Origin: Sva-07 sp963710625
GTDB lineage: Bacteria > Actinomycetota > Acidimicrobiia > Acidimicrobiales > Ilumatobacteraceae
Assembly (NCBI GenBank): GCA_963710625.1
Contig: CAVQBG010000016.1
Coordinates: 105,324-169,323 of the forward strand
Reading direction: 5' to 3'
Length of the DNA stretch: 64,000 nucleotides
How positions within the stretch are numbered: position 1 is the stretch's first letter; each line of letters begins with the position of its first letter. A program made the translations under genes and the position numbers. The notes below the pieces were generated by a model, which ran no database searches, was not told where the DNA came from, and worked only from the letters and a program-made list of their open reading frames with translations. Positions 1 to 8,179 of this stretch are shown piece by piece.

Positions 1-396
1 TCGTTCGACAGCGATCGCGCCCTGGTCGACGCCGGACTCGCGGGCGCAGCCGGGTTCATCCTCAAGCAGATCCGGAGCAACGACCTGATCGACGCGATCC
101 GCGGGGTGGCCGCCGGGCGGAAGTATCTCGACGACGCCGAGGTCAGGCTCGCTGTTCGCCGCCTGCGCGACAGCGAGGAGGGTCGGCTCGACGATCTCAC
201 ACCGCAGGAGCGCAGGATCTTCGACCTGATCGGCGAGGGCTACACGAATCGACAGATCGCGCAGGACATGTACCTGGCCGAGAAGACCGTCAAGAACTAC
301 GTGTCGAACCTGTTGTCCAAGCTCGGGATGTCGCGTCGAACCGAGGCGGCAGCCCTGTCGGCACGCCTCGAGGAGCGTCACCGCAACGACCAGTGA
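1..396 (+). CDS. devR: DevR/DosR-like LuxR-family response regulator (5' end missing)
   Basis: The frame is open from base 1, so the start lies outside the window; 131 residues are visible. They contain the end of a receiver domain, with the conserved switch Lys in FILKQI (visible residue 22), followed by a LuxR-type helix-turn-helix from about residue 66 (LTPQERRIF) to 111 (KTVKNYVSNLLSKLGM). The wording closely follows mycobacterial DevR/DosR (LAEKTVKNYVS.LL.KLGM.RRT.AA), the hypoxia/NO dormancy regulator. It ends 33 bases from the end of a convergent DevS-like kinase and sits beside three universal stress proteins, the typical DosR regulon setting. The phosphorylated Asp lies upstream of the window and could not be checked. 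Family assignment is strong; the hypoxia role is inferred. Confidence 0.88.
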   Translation, partial: SFDSDRALVDAGLAGAAGFILKQIRSNDLIDAIRGVAAGRKYLDDAEVRLAVRRLRDSEEGRLDDLTPQERRIFDLIGEGYTNRQIAQDMYLAEKTVKNYVSNLLSKLGMSRRTEAAALSARLEERHRNDQ

Positions 397-429
397 CGTC
401 CCGCCAGGTACCAGACCCGTGACGTGCCG

Positions 430-1404
430 TCAGACGGGAATGTGCCAGACCAGGGTGGTTCCCTGCGGTTCGTTGTGGCCCACCGTGCAGCTCCCACCGA
501 GTTCGGCCGCCCGCCACATCATGTTGGACAGTCCTCCCGAGCGCTTCGGCGAATCGGGAAGACCGCAACCGTTGTCCGCGATCGTGAGCGACAGCCGGTC
601 GCCGGTGTGGTCGATGTGGACCCATGCAGCGGTGGCGGCCGCGTGCCGAACGACGTTCGACAGGCCCTCGGTGAGGGTCGCCACCACTTGATCGGCGATG
701 AAGTCGGGGAGATGATCGACGTCGCCGACGATCCGCATGTCGGGCTCGAACCCGAGATGGCGGGAGCGCTCGTGGACCAACTCGGTCAGCTGCGCTGACA
801 GGCTCCGCTGCTCGCCCTGCTGGCCGAGGCGGAAGATCGCGGCTCGCAACTCCCGGATCGTGTCGTCGAGTTCGTTGATCGTGCTGGCGATGCGGTCGGC
901 CACAGCCGGTGGTTGCGCCTGGCCCTGGACGGCCTGGAGGCTCATGCCGGCGGCGAAGAGGCGCTGGATCACCATGTCGTGCAGGTCGCGGGCGATCCGT
1001 TCTCGATCGAGCAGCATCGCCATCTCCGCCGCCGACTCCTGCCGGTCGCTGACGTCGCGGACCGTGGCGATCGTCTGCTGGCGTCCCTCGATCATCACCG
1101 GGCTGAGGCTGATCTCCACGGGGAACATCGAGCCGTCGGCGCTCTGGCCGAACAGACGCAATCCCGTCCCCATCGGGCGGGCAGTTGCGTGGTCGACATA
1201 GGAGGCGCGAAGCCTGGCGTGATCGTTGCGGAACTCCGCTGGGACGAGCTCGTCGACCGAGGATCCGACCAGGTCGTCCACGGTCCGTCCGAAGATCGAC
1301 GCGGCACCGGGGTTGGCGAGCAGGATCCGGCCGTCCGCATCGACGAGCAGGAGCCCGTCGGGTGAGGAGGCGATGAGCGCGCCGGCGAACTGCTCGTAGT
1401 TCAT
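430..1404 (-). CDS. PAS-domain NarL/DevS-type sensor histidine kinase
   Basis: Predicted 324-residue soluble kinase. Residues ~1-120 form a PAS domain (SPDGLLLVDADGRILLANPG, then the S-box core). Residues ~130-200 are a HisKA_3 dimerisation domain with the phospho-acceptor His142 in ARDLHDMVIQRLF. A HATPase domain follows, with an N-box-like segment and the G1 box DNGCGLPD near residue 285. Unlike mycobacterial DevS, there is no GAF pair, so any gas or redox sensing must use the PAS domain. No transmembrane segment is visible. It is the likely partner of the DevR-like regulator that converges on it (ends at 396), and it lies downstream of a universal stress protein on the same strand (56-base gap), so the two may be cotranscribed. 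The start is ATG at 1404. Confidence 0.88.
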   Translation of the reverse strand: MNYEQFAGALIASSPDGLLLVDADGRILLANPGAASIFGRTVDDLVGSSVDELVPAEFRNDHARLRASYVDHATARPMGTGLRLFGQSADGSMFPVEISLSPVMIEGRQQTIATVRDVSDRQESAAEMAMLLDRERIARDLHDMVIQRLFAAGMSLQAVQGQAQPPAVADRIASTINELDDTIRELRAAIFRLGQQGEQRSLSAQLTELVHERSRHLGFEPDMRIVGDVDHLPDFIADQVVATLTEGLSNVVRHAAATAAWVHIDHTGDRLSLTIADNGCGLPDSPKRSGGLSNMMWRAAELGGSCTVGHNEPQGTTLVWHIPV

Positions 1405-1460
1405 TCGACGTCGATGCTATTGGGTCGGTGCCGCGAAGCACCGAGGCCATGCGAGATGTG

Positions 1461-2279
1461 TCAGCGGTCGGCGTCGTGGACGTGCGGCGGGCGCAGGAGC
1501 ACGACGGGACACGGGGCGTGGCGCACGATGGCTGCTGCGGTACTGCCGACCACGAAGCGCGGCATGCCGGTTCGCCCATGGGTCGACGCCACGATCAGCG
1601 AGGCGTGGAGCGACGATGCGAACTCGGCGATCTCGTCGTGGACGGCGTGACCGCGGAGCACCTCGAACTGGACGGGATGACCGGAGTCGGCGGCGAGCCG
1701 TCGGGCGAGGCGAGCGGTGTAGGCCGACTGGCCGATGTCGCTGGGTGCACCGGAGTCGGGCTCGACCACCTCGACGATCCATGGCTCGGCGCGCATCTCG
1801 ATCCCCCACGCGGCGGCCAGCGACAGCACCGTCTCCGACGCGCGCGATCCGTCGACCGTCACGATGATCGGACCGTCGAGGTCACCGACCTCGCAACGCG
1901 GCCCGACGACGACCACCGGGCCGAACTCCAGCCGCAGGAGTTCCTCGGCCACGCTGCCGAGCAGTGCCGCGGAGCGACCCCGCCCGTGGGAGGCCATGAC
2001 GACGGTGGCCTCCGGGTGGGCTTCGACCTCATCGGCGACTCCTTGGCCGACGCTCTCCGTCGCCAGATGGACCGACGTGGTGATGGTGACGCCGGCCGTG
2101 TCGTGCTGTGCCAGTCGCTCGTCGAGCTGGGCTCGCGCCGCGTCGACCTCATCGCGCTCGAAGACGACCTCGAGCAGACCGACCGTCGCATCGCAACACC
2201 GCGCCAACGCAACCGCAATGTCGACCGCTCGCCACGATGCGTCGGAGCCGTCGACCGGAACGATCAGGTGCTGAACCAT
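1461..2279 (-). CDS. Tandem-domain universal stress protein
   Basis: A 272-residue protein with two UspA domains (about 1-145 and 146-272). Both carry the nucleotide-binding pattern G-x2-G-x(8,9)-G-S: SHGRGRSAALLGS in the first and THGRTGMPRFVVGS in the second. Both therefore look like the ATP-binding type of Usp, as in the Rv1996/Rv2623 class known from the DosR regulon. It is divergent from a second tandem Usp gene; the 155-base gap holds a candidate DosR box. The downstream gene on the same strand is the PAS kinase. The start ATG (MVQHLIVPVDGSD) places the first beta strand at the N-terminus, as expected for the family. Confidence 0.9.
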   Translation of the reverse strand: MVQHLIVPVDGSDASWRAVDIAVALARCCDATVGLLEVVFERDEVDAARAQLDERLAQHDTAGVTITTSVHLATESVGQGVADEVEAHPEATVVMASHGRGRSAALLGSVAEELLRLEFGPVVVVGPRCEVGDLDGPIIVTVDGSRASETVLSLAAAWGIEMRAEPWIVEVVEPDSGAPSDIGQSAYTARLARRLAADSGHPVQFEVLRGHAVHDEIAEFASSLHASLIVASTHGRTGMPRFVVGSTAAAIVRHAPCPVVLLRPPHVHDADR

Positions 2280-2367
2280 GAGAACTCCCTCTGTGCACGG
2301 CCTGCATGCGCTGCTCGCGCCGTGGGCGAATGCATCCTCATCGTGGGCGAATCGCGGCCCGGCGGGA

Positions 2368-2382
2368 AGGGCCCAATGTCAC
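2368..2382 (-). promoter_or_regulatory. Candidate DosR/DevR-binding box
   Basis: Read on the minus strand the site is GTGACATTGGGCCCT. Against the mycobacterial DosR core GGGACTTTNGGCCCT it differs at two positions only (counting N as a match). It lies in the divergent gap between two universal stress protein genes, about 53 bases upstream of the + strand start (2435) and about 88 bases upstream of the minus strand start (2279). A DevR-like regulator is encoded less than 2.5 kb away. The match was made by eye; binding is inferred. Confidence 0.5.
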
Positions 2383-2434
2383 CGTGGCCATCCGACTCTG
2401 GCGTCGTGCGGTTCGCCGGGCGATACTCGGAATC

Positions 2435-3289
2435 ATGAGCGAGCAGTGGATCGTGGGCGTCGACGGATCGGATGCGGCGGTGACCGCCCTGCGATGGGCC
2501 ACCGAACATGCGCCGACCAGGGGGGCAGCGTTGACTGCGCTGAGTGCCTTCCACGTTCCTGCGGTGATGTCGCTCTTCGTCGCCAAGCGTGGTTTCGGCG
2601 TCGACGAGATCGGCCTCGCCGCCACGGCCGGTCACGACGTCGACGTCGCGATCGAGCAGGTCGCGTCGCCTCAGACGATCACCCCGGTCGTGGTCGAGGG
2701 CCAGCCCGGGCACGTGCTCGTCGACGCCAGCGAGTCCGCCGATCTGCTCGCGGTCGGCCAGCGAGGCAGCGGCGACCTGCGAGAGCACCGACTGGGGTCG
2801 GTCAGCCGCTACTGCGCCACCCACGGTCGCTCGCCGGTCGTGGTCGTGCCCGGCGACTGGCGAACGCACCCGGCAAAACGCATCGTGGTCGGCTTCGATG
2901 GCAGCGACAGCTCGGCGGCGGCGCTGCGCTGGGCACTCGACTTCGCCGGCCCTGGCGATGCGACGGTGACGGTGGTGGCGGCGATGGACGTGGCGCCGTG
3001 GCTCGGCGAACGCGTCACCCGTGAACGCTTCGGCGACGAGGTCGCCGAGCAGGAGCAGGAGCTGACCGCGGCGATCGATGCGATCGACCCCGAGCGGCGC
3101 ACCGAGCGATCACTCGTGCTCGACGCCCCGCGGCACGCGTTGGCGGAGGCCGCTCGGAGTGCGGATCTCGTCGTGGTCGGCGCCCGCGGACGAGGGGTGA
3201 TCGCCGCCGAGCTGCTCGGCTCGGTGAGTACCTGGCTGCTGCAGGATGCGATCGTGCCCGTCGCCGTGGTACCGGACGGGCGTCGCTGA
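2435..3289 (+). CDS. Tandem-domain universal stress protein
   Basis: A 284-residue protein starting at ATG 2435 (MSEQWIVGVDGSD); an upstream in-frame ATG at 2306 would add 43 residues of arginine-rich sequence unlike the family, so it was rejected. It has two UspA domains, each with an ATP-binding loop: VGQRGSGDLREHRLGS in the first and VGARGRGVIAAELLGS in the second. It is followed after 3 bases by a D-lactate dehydrogenase gene, so the two are almost certainly cotranscribed. A candidate DosR box lies 53 bases upstream. Induction under low oxygen or redox stress is likely by analogy with mycobacteria but is not shown by sequence alone. Confidence 0.9.
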   Translation: MSEQWIVGVDGSDAAVTALRWATEHAPTRGAALTALSAFHVPAVMSLFVAKRGFGVDEIGLAATAGHDVDVAIEQVASPQTITPVVVEGQPGHVLVDASESADLLAVGQRGSGDLREHRLGSVSRYCATHGRSPVVVVPGDWRTHPAKRIVVGFDGSDSSAAALRWALDFAGPGDATVTVVAAMDVAPWLGERVTRERFGDEVAEQEQELTAAIDAIDPERRTERSLVLDAPRHALAEAARSADLVVVGARGRGVIAAELLGSVSTWLLQDAIVPVAVVPDGRR

Positions 3290-3292
3290 ACC

Positions 3293-4294
3293 ATGGCCGA
3301 CATTCGTGTGTTCTCGACGAAGCCGTACGACCGGGACGGCTTCGACGCAGCGAACCGAAGCCTGGCATCGCCGCATGATCTGGCGTATCTCGACGCACGG
3401 CTCGAGTCGTCCACCGCGGAACTCGCGGCGGGCGCCGACGCCGTCTGCGTGTTCGTCAACGACGATCTCTCCGCCCCGGTGCTCGAGGCGCTCTCGGCGG
3501 GTGGCGTGCGAACGGTCGCGCTTCGATGCGCTGGCTTCAACAACGTCGACCTCGAGGTGGCGACGCGTCTCGGCCTGACGGTCGTCCACGTTCCCGCCTA
3601 CTCGCCGAACGCAGTGGCCGAGCACACGCTGGCGCTGATCCTGTCGCTGAACCGCCGGATCCACCGCGCCTACAACCGCGTCCGCGACGGCAACTTCGCG
3701 CTCGACGGCCTCGTCGGGTTCGATCTTGCCGGCAAGACCGCCGGTGTCGTCGGCACGGGTCGGATCGGGGCGATCGTGGCACGGTTGCTGTGGCATCTGC
3801 GGTGCCGCGTCCTCGCGGTCGATCCGTTCCGCGACGAGCATCTGCTCGAACTCGGAGTGGAGTACGTCGACCTCGATCGCCTCCTCGCGGAGAGCGACAT
3901 CGTCACGCTCAACTGCCCGCTGACGCCGGACACCCACCATCTGATCGACGCCGGTGCGATCGGCGCGATGCGGCGCGGTGCGATGCTCGTCAACACGGGC
4001 CGGGGCGCCCTGATCGACACGCAGGCGGCGATCGCCGGGCTGAAGTCCGGTCAGATCGGATCCTTGGCGCTCGACGTGTACGAGGAGGAGGCCGAACTCT
4101 TCTTCGAGGATCGCAGTGAACAGATCATCGACGACGACGTGTTCTCACGGTTGCTGACGTTCCCCAACGTGCTGATCACGGCACATCAGGCGTTCCTCAC
4201 GCGCGAGGCGCTCGCAGCGATCGCCGAGACGACCCTGTCGAATGTCGAATCGGTCGTCCGGGACGGCCCGGTGCGCAACGAGGTGCGGCGCTAG
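3293..4294 (+). CDS. ldhA: D-lactate dehydrogenase (LdhA-type 2-hydroxyacid dehydrogenase)
   Basis: A 333-residue NAD-dependent D-2-hydroxyacid dehydrogenase that should interconvert pyruvate and D-lactate in the cytoplasm. The sequence tracks Escherichia coli LdhA closely: STKPYDR at the N-terminus, LRCAGFNNVDL, AYSPNAVAEHTL, the Rossmann motif GTGRIG near residue 160, NTGRGALIDTQAAI, and ITAHQAFLT with the catalytic His near residue 297. Length is normal for the family. It begins 3 bases after a universal stress protein under a candidate DosR box, which suggests fermentative NADH reoxidation when oxygen is limiting. Its end overlaps the convergent flavoprotein gene by 4 bases. Confidence 0.93.
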   Translation: MADIRVFSTKPYDRDGFDAANRSLASPHDLAYLDARLESSTAELAAGADAVCVFVNDDLSAPVLEALSAGGVRTVALRCAGFNNVDLEVATRLGLTVVHVPAYSPNAVAEHTLALILSLNRRIHRAYNRVRDGNFALDGLVGFDLAGKTAGVVGTGRIGAIVARLLWHLRCRVLAVDPFRDEHLLELGVEYVDLDRLLAESDIVTLNCPLTPDTHHLIDAGAIGAMRRGAMLVNTGRGALIDTQAAIAGLKSGQIGSLALDVYEEEAELFFEDRSEQIIDDDVFSRLLTFPNVLITAHQAFLTREALAAIAETTLSNVESVVRDGPVRNEVRR

Positions 4295-4827
4295 TCGGCG
4301 TGCAGTTTCGGCTCGCCGGGATGGAACGGTGTTCCGGGGGCCGGTTCGGCGGCGAGTGACTCGGCGTGACGCTCTGCGGCCCCGTCCCAGCCGATCGAGC
4401 TGTCCGGGGCGGCGTCGTCGACGATGTGGTAGCGACGGCCGGTGACGACCGTCGGCTCGATGCGGACGAAGTTCGGTTTGTCCCAGGCGAGCCAGGGGTA
4501 CAGCGGCAGGTCCTCGGCGTCGAACAGCTCCTGCATCTTCTCGATCGGTCGAGCCTGGCCCTTGACGACCACGCTCCACGCGACCCGCTCGTGCGGCTCG
4601 TACCCGTCGATCTCGAACGCCACGAATCGGTTCAGGACCGCGCCAGCGAGCTTGGTGCCGGCCGCGCTGCGAAAGACGATTCCGCCGCCGTCGACGATGA
4701 AGTTGATCGGGAAGATGTCGGGCTGGCCCGCGATGTCGACGGCGAGACGGCCGACGTCGGCGTGATCGAGAAGCTCCCAACAGTCGGGCTCGCTCAGGAT
4801 CTCGGTCGCTTGCTGTCTGTCGTCCAT
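4291..4827 (-). CDS. Pyridoxamine 5'-phosphate oxidase-like flavin-binding protein
   Basis: A 178-residue split-barrel FMN/F420-binding protein of the PNPOx-like family. The family pattern is visible: LLDHADVGRLAVDIAGQPDI near the N-terminus, then FPINFIVDGGGIVFRSAAGTKL, and WSVVVKGQARPI in the second half. Members reduce or oxidise small substrates with flavin or F420; the substrate here is unknown. Similar proteins (for example Rv0080) belong to the mycobacterial DosR regulon, which fits this neighbourhood. ATG 4827 is preferred; a GTG at 4842 would add five residues (MLHGC). It overlaps the convergent ldhA by 4 bases. No convincing DosR box was seen upstream. Confidence 0.8.
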   Translation of the reverse strand: MDDRQQATEILSEPDCWELLDHADVGRLAVDIAGQPDIFPINFIVDGGGIVFRSAAGTKLAGAVLNRFVAFEIDGYEPHERVAWSVVVKGQARPIEKMQELFDAEDLPLYPWLAWDKPNFVRIEPTVVTGRRYHIVDDAAPDSSIGWDGAAERHAESLAAEPAPGTPFHPGEPKLHAD

Positions 4828-4943
4828 ACAACCATGCAACACCGTCAGCCCCTCGCGATGCAGAGTCGAACGTCATGGTCGCTCGGGCCGAGCCAGCGGA
4901 CACCGCTCGGAACCGTGCTGTTCCGGTGCCGCGACCGGTGCGG

Positions 4944-6296
4944 TCAGGGCAGCTGGACCCGTTCGTACTGCCGTGGGACGACGGCGGTGATGCCGTCGTC
5001 GACGAGGCGCTCGGCCAAGGCGTCGCTGGCCCCCGGTTCGCCGTGCACGACGAAGACGGTGCGTGGCGGTCGGGGAAGGGACCCGATCCAGGCGACGAGC
5101 CCGTCGGCGTCGGCGTGGACCGACAGCGAACGCAGTGTCATGACCTCGGCCCGAACAGGCACGTACCGGCCGAGCATCTTCACGGTCCGGGCGCCGTCGG
5201 ACAGCGACCGGCCGCGGGTGCCGGCGGCCTGGAAACCGCACAACACGACCGAGTTGCGGTGGTGGGGCAGGAGCCGCGCCAGGTGGTGCAGCACCCGGCC
5301 GCCCGACGCCATTCCCGAGGCCGAGATGATGATCGAGGGCGCGGTCAGTTCGTTGAGTGACTTCGAGTCCTCGACCGTCGGGCACTCGTGCAGTCCCCCT
5401 CCCGGATCGAAAACGACGTCGGGTGTGGCGGCCCGGTAGACGTCGAGGACGCGCAACGCCATCGGGCTGTCGACGTACACGGCGAGTTCGGGGATGCGGC
5501 CCGCCGACATCAACGATTGCAGCGTGACGAGCAGGACCTCGGTGCGGTCGACGGCGAAGGCGGGGATCAGGATCGTGCCGCCGCGGCCGGCGGTCCGGGT
5601 GATCAGCTCAGCGAGCTGTCCGATCTCCTCGGACGACTCCGGATGCAGCGAATCGCCGTAGGTCGACTCGATCAGCACCGTGTCGGCTGCCGGCGGCGTG
5701 TCCGGTCCGGTGAGGAGCGGGTGACTGCCGCGTCCCAGATCGCCGCTCACGAGCAGGGTCGTCGTCTCGACGTCATCGATGGTGAGATGCACACTGGCCG
5801 ACCCGAGGATGTGCCCGGCTCGGGTGAAGCGGGCGGTGATCCCCGGTGCGATGTCGACGGGACGGTCGAAGTCGGCCGGCACGAACAGCGGAATGGTGGC
5901 GGCCGCGTCCTCCGACGTGTACAGCGGCAGGGCGGGCTTGTGCTTGGAGAAGCCTCGCTCGTTGGCGAAGCGGGCCTGTTCCTCCTGGAGATGGGCCGCG
6001 TCGGGCAGGAGGATCTCGCAGAGCCTGCAGGTGTCGGCGGTCGCGACGATCCGGCCGGTGAAGCCGTCGCGGACGAGACCGGGCAGCCAGCCGCTGTGGT
6101 CGATGTGGGCGTGGGTGACGACGACGGCGTCGATCGTGGACGGATCGACAGGGAACGGTTCCCAGTTGGCCAGGCGATCGCGCTTCGCTCCCTGGAACAG
6201 CCCCGCATCGACGAGCACGGTCGACTGATCGGTCCGAACCAGGAAGCGGCTCCCCGTGACCGTACGAGCGGCGCCCAGGAACTCGAGGGTGGTCAT
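4944..6296 (-). CDS. Beta-CASP metallo-beta-lactamase, RNA-processing exonuclease-like
   Basis: A 450-residue protein of the YSH1/CPSF73-like beta-CASP branch of the metallo-beta-lactamase fold, expected to be a zinc-dependent ribonuclease. Motif 2 HAHIDHSG is at residues 62-69, a His of motif 3 lies in TRAGHILGSAS, motif 4 Asp in VSGDLGRG, and the beta-CASP C-terminal motifs include ISASGMASGGRVLHHL and SLSVHADADGL. ATG 6296 (MTTLEFLGAARTVTGS) gives the canonical N-terminus; the open frame further upstream overlaps the divergent Usp gene and was rejected. Such RNA specificity factors often sit beside universal stress proteins in anaerobic-response clusters. It is divergent from the small Usp gene at 6357, with 60 bases between them. 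Confidence 0.88.
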   Translation of the reverse strand: MTTLEFLGAARTVTGSRFLVRTDQSTVLVDAGLFQGAKRDRLANWEPFPVDPSTIDAVVVTHAHIDHSGWLPGLVRDGFTGRIVATADTCRLCEILLPDAAHLQEEQARFANERGFSKHKPALPLYTSEDAAATIPLFVPADFDRPVDIAPGITARFTRAGHILGSASVHLTIDDVETTTLLVSGDLGRGSHPLLTGPDTPPAADTVLIESTYGDSLHPESSEEIGQLAELITRTAGRGGTILIPAFAVDRTEVLLVTLQSLMSAGRIPELAVYVDSPMALRVLDVYRAATPDVVFDPGGGLHECPTVEDSKSLNELTAPSIIISASGMASGGRVLHHLARLLPHHRNSVVLCGFQAAGTRGRSLSDGARTVKMLGRYVPVRAEVMTLRSLSVHADADGLVAWIGSLPRPPRTVFVVHGEPGASDALAERLVDDGITAVVPRQYERVQLP

Positions 6297-6300
6297 GCTG

Positions 6301-6316
6301 ATGACTCTAGGATCCT
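6301..6316 (+). promoter_or_regulatory. Weak candidate DosR-like box
   Basis: ATGACTCTAGGATCCT keeps the GACT and AGG elements of the DosR core but differs at about six of fifteen positions. It sits midway in the 60-base gap between the divergent RNase and Usp genes, about 45 bases upstream of the Usp start, a spacing similar to that of the better box at 2368. It could also be chance. Confidence 0.22.
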
Positions 6317-6356
6317 CGTGGAGCCGGGAGCATCCCCGGACGCCGCGAGGGAGACG

Positions 6357-6830
6357 ATGATGTCGACAACGAGCAGCAACGACGAGCCCGGCAGTGGAGC
6401 GACGCTCGGGCACGGCCCCGTGATCGTCGGTGTCGACGGGTCGCCGAATGCGCAGCGAGCGCTCGTTCTGGCGGCCGACATGTCGCGCTGCCTGGACGCC
6501 GATCTGGTCGTGTTCCACGCATTGGGCCTGATGACCGTGATCGAGGGCCGTCATGTGCCCTCGGAAGGTCACCGCGACGACATCGAGCGCCTGCTCCGCA
6601 ACGAGTGGTGTCGGTCGCTGCAGGCGGATCCGTCGCTGCGGTGGCGCGCGGAGATCGTGTACGGCAGCCCGGCAGACGTCCTGCTGAACATGGGCCGTGA
6701 TCTCGACGCGTCGTTCGTCGTCGTCGGGTCGCGTGGCGTGGGCGATGAACAGGCGCTCGGCAGCACGAGCCACCACGTCGTGCACCACTGCGACCGCCCG
6801 GTCGTGGTGGTCCCTCCGCTCGCCCGCTGA
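6357..6830 (+). CDS. Single-domain universal stress protein
   Basis: A 157-residue single UspA domain with the ATP-binding loop VGSRGVGDEQALGS near the C-terminus and the family ending RPVVVVPP. About 24 Ser/Gly-rich residues precede the first strand (VIVGVDGSP). Two adjacent ATG codons (6357 and 6360) are possible starts, with GAGGGAGA just upstream as a ribosome binding site. It is the third Usp of the island and is divergent from the beta-CASP RNase gene. A small inverted repeat 3 bases after its stop probably ends transcription toward the convergent thiolase. Confidence 0.88.
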   Translation: MMSTTSSNDEPGSGATLGHGPVIVGVDGSPNAQRALVLAADMSRCLDADLVVFHALGLMTVIEGRHVPSEGHRDDIERLLRNEWCRSLQADPSLRWRAEIVYGSPADVLLNMGRDLDASFVVVGSRGVGDEQALGSTSHHVVHHCDRPVVVVPPLAR

Positions 6831-6833
6831 ACG

Positions 6834-6860
6834 GGCTGCGGGGTCAGCGGGCCCGCAGCC
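6834..6860. terminator. Bidirectional hairpin between convergent genes
   Basis: GGCTGCGGG (6834-6842) is perfectly complementary to CCCGCAGCC (6852-6860) with a 9-base loop. It lies between the ends of the Usp and thiolase genes. No T-run follows on either strand, as is common for actinobacterial terminators. Confidence 0.5.
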
Positions 6861-6863
6861 TCC

Positions 6864-8072
6864 TCAGGCGGCGGACTTCTCCAGGATGTGCACGCCGCAC
6901 GCCGAGCCGAGCCCGATCACGTGGGCGAGGCCGACCTTGGCACCCTCGATCTGGCGGTCACCGGCCTCACCGCGCAGGTGATGGCAGACCTCCCAGATGT
7001 TGGCGATGCCGGTGGCCGAGATCGGGTGACCCTTCGACTGGAGGCCACCGGACACGTTGACCGGCAGCGAGCCGTCGCGCCACGGAGCGCCCGAGTTGAA
7101 GAAGTCGACGGCGCCACCCTCCTCGCACAGTCCGAGGTTGTCGTAGTGGACGAGTTCGGCGGTGGCGAAGCAGTCGTGCAGTTCGACGAGGTCGAGGTCG
7201 TCGGGACCGATACCGGCGGCTTCGTACGCGATCTTCGCTGCGTTGCGCGTGAGCGTGTTGACGTCGGGCAGTACCTGGCAGGCCTCCTGCCACGGGTCGG
7301 AGGTCAGCACCGACGCCGACACCTTCACGGCGCGCCGCTGCTGTTCGAGCGACAGCGACTTGAGCTTCTCGCCGCTGACGACGACGGCAGCAGCCGCACC
7401 GTCGCAGTTCGCCGAACACATCGGGCGGGTGTTCGGGTAGGCGATCATCATGTCGCCCATGATCTCCTCGAGCGTGAACCGCTTCGAGTAGGCCGCCAGG
7501 GGGTTGAGGGTGGAGTGGGCGTGGTTCTTCTCGGAGATCTTGGCGAACAGCTCGAAGTCGGCGCCCCCGTACTTGTGGCCGTACTCCATCCCGACCTGGG
7601 CGAACACGCCGGGCATCGTGTCGGTGCCGATGCGACCGTCGGTGGACGTGACCGCGCCGTACCGGCCCTGTGGCTCCCACTCGTTGCCGTCCTTCTTCGC
7701 ACGGCCCCCACCGCCCAGCAGGCCGACGCCCGCCAACTTCTCGACGCCCACGGCCAGCCCCATGTCGGTCTCGCCGGCCTTGATCGCCATGATCGCGGTA
7801 CGCAGCGCCGTCGCGCCGGTGGCGCAGGCGTTCGACACGTTGTAGACGGGGATGCCGGTCTGGCCGACCTGCTTCTGGATCTGCTGGCCGATGCCGCCGG
7901 AGCCCATCAGGTTGCCGGCCGCCATGACGCCCATGTCGGCCATGGTGACGCCACCGTCGGCGAGCGCGGCCATCACCGCTTCGGACGCGAGGTCGACGAC
8001 GTCGCGGTCGGTGTGCTTGCCGAACTTGGTCATGTTGATCCCGAGGATCCAGATCTCGTCGCTGGCGCTCAT
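6864..8072 (-). CDS. Thiolase-family acetyl-CoA acyltransferase (SCP-x/lipid-transfer type)
   Basis: A 402-residue thiolase. The acyl-accepting Cys83 lies in SNACATGAT; the His in SKGHPISATG (near residue 354) and the Cys in GSACGVHIL near the C-terminus complete the active site. The HDCF segment (VELHDCFATAEL) is typical of the SCP-x/nonspecific lipid-transfer thiolases of actinobacteria, which cleave branched or sterol-type acyl-CoAs and often work with a small Zn-ribbon DUF35 protein. Such a DUF35 gene lies just upstream (8180-8590) on the same strand, so the pair probably forms one complex. GGAG precedes the ATG at 8072. The exact substrate is unknown. Confidence 0.9.
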   Translation of the reverse strand: MSASDEIWILGINMTKFGKHTDRDVVDLASEAVMAALADGGVTMADMGVMAAGNLMGSGGIGQQIQKQVGQTGIPVYNVSNACATGATALRTAIMAIKAGETDMGLAVGVEKLAGVGLLGGGGRAKKDGNEWEPQGRYGAVTSTDGRIGTDTMPGVFAQVGMEYGHKYGGADFELFAKISEKNHAHSTLNPLAAYSKRFTLEEIMGDMMIAYPNTRPMCSANCDGAAAAVVVSGEKLKSLSLEQQRRAVKVSASVLTSDPWQEACQVLPDVNTLTRNAAKIAYEAAGIGPDDLDLVELHDCFATAELVHYDNLGLCEEGGAVDFFNSGAPWRDGSLPVNVSGGLQSKGHPISATGIANIWEVCHHLRGEAGDRQIEGAKVGLAHVIGLGSACGVHILEKSAA

Positions 8073-8102
8073 GTCGGTACTCCGTTCAGGTGGTGCTCAG
8101 TC

Positions 8103-8152
8103 GTTTGCGTCGAGTTCTCGGTGGACCTGGCCACCGGGAATGCAGCGCAAAC
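8103..8152. repeat. Dispersed hairpin repeat, family B copy 1
   Basis: GTTTGCG (8103-8109) pairs with CGCAAAC (8146-8152), and the inner CGGTGG pairs with CCACCG. The same layout and much of the sequence recur at 54739-54796. It lies between the DUF35 and thiolase genes, which are likely cotranscribed, so it may act as an RNA hairpin or be an inserted palindromic element. Confidence 0.5.
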
Positions 8153-8179
8153 ATGGGGTTGGTCGCATGGGGTTTGGGG

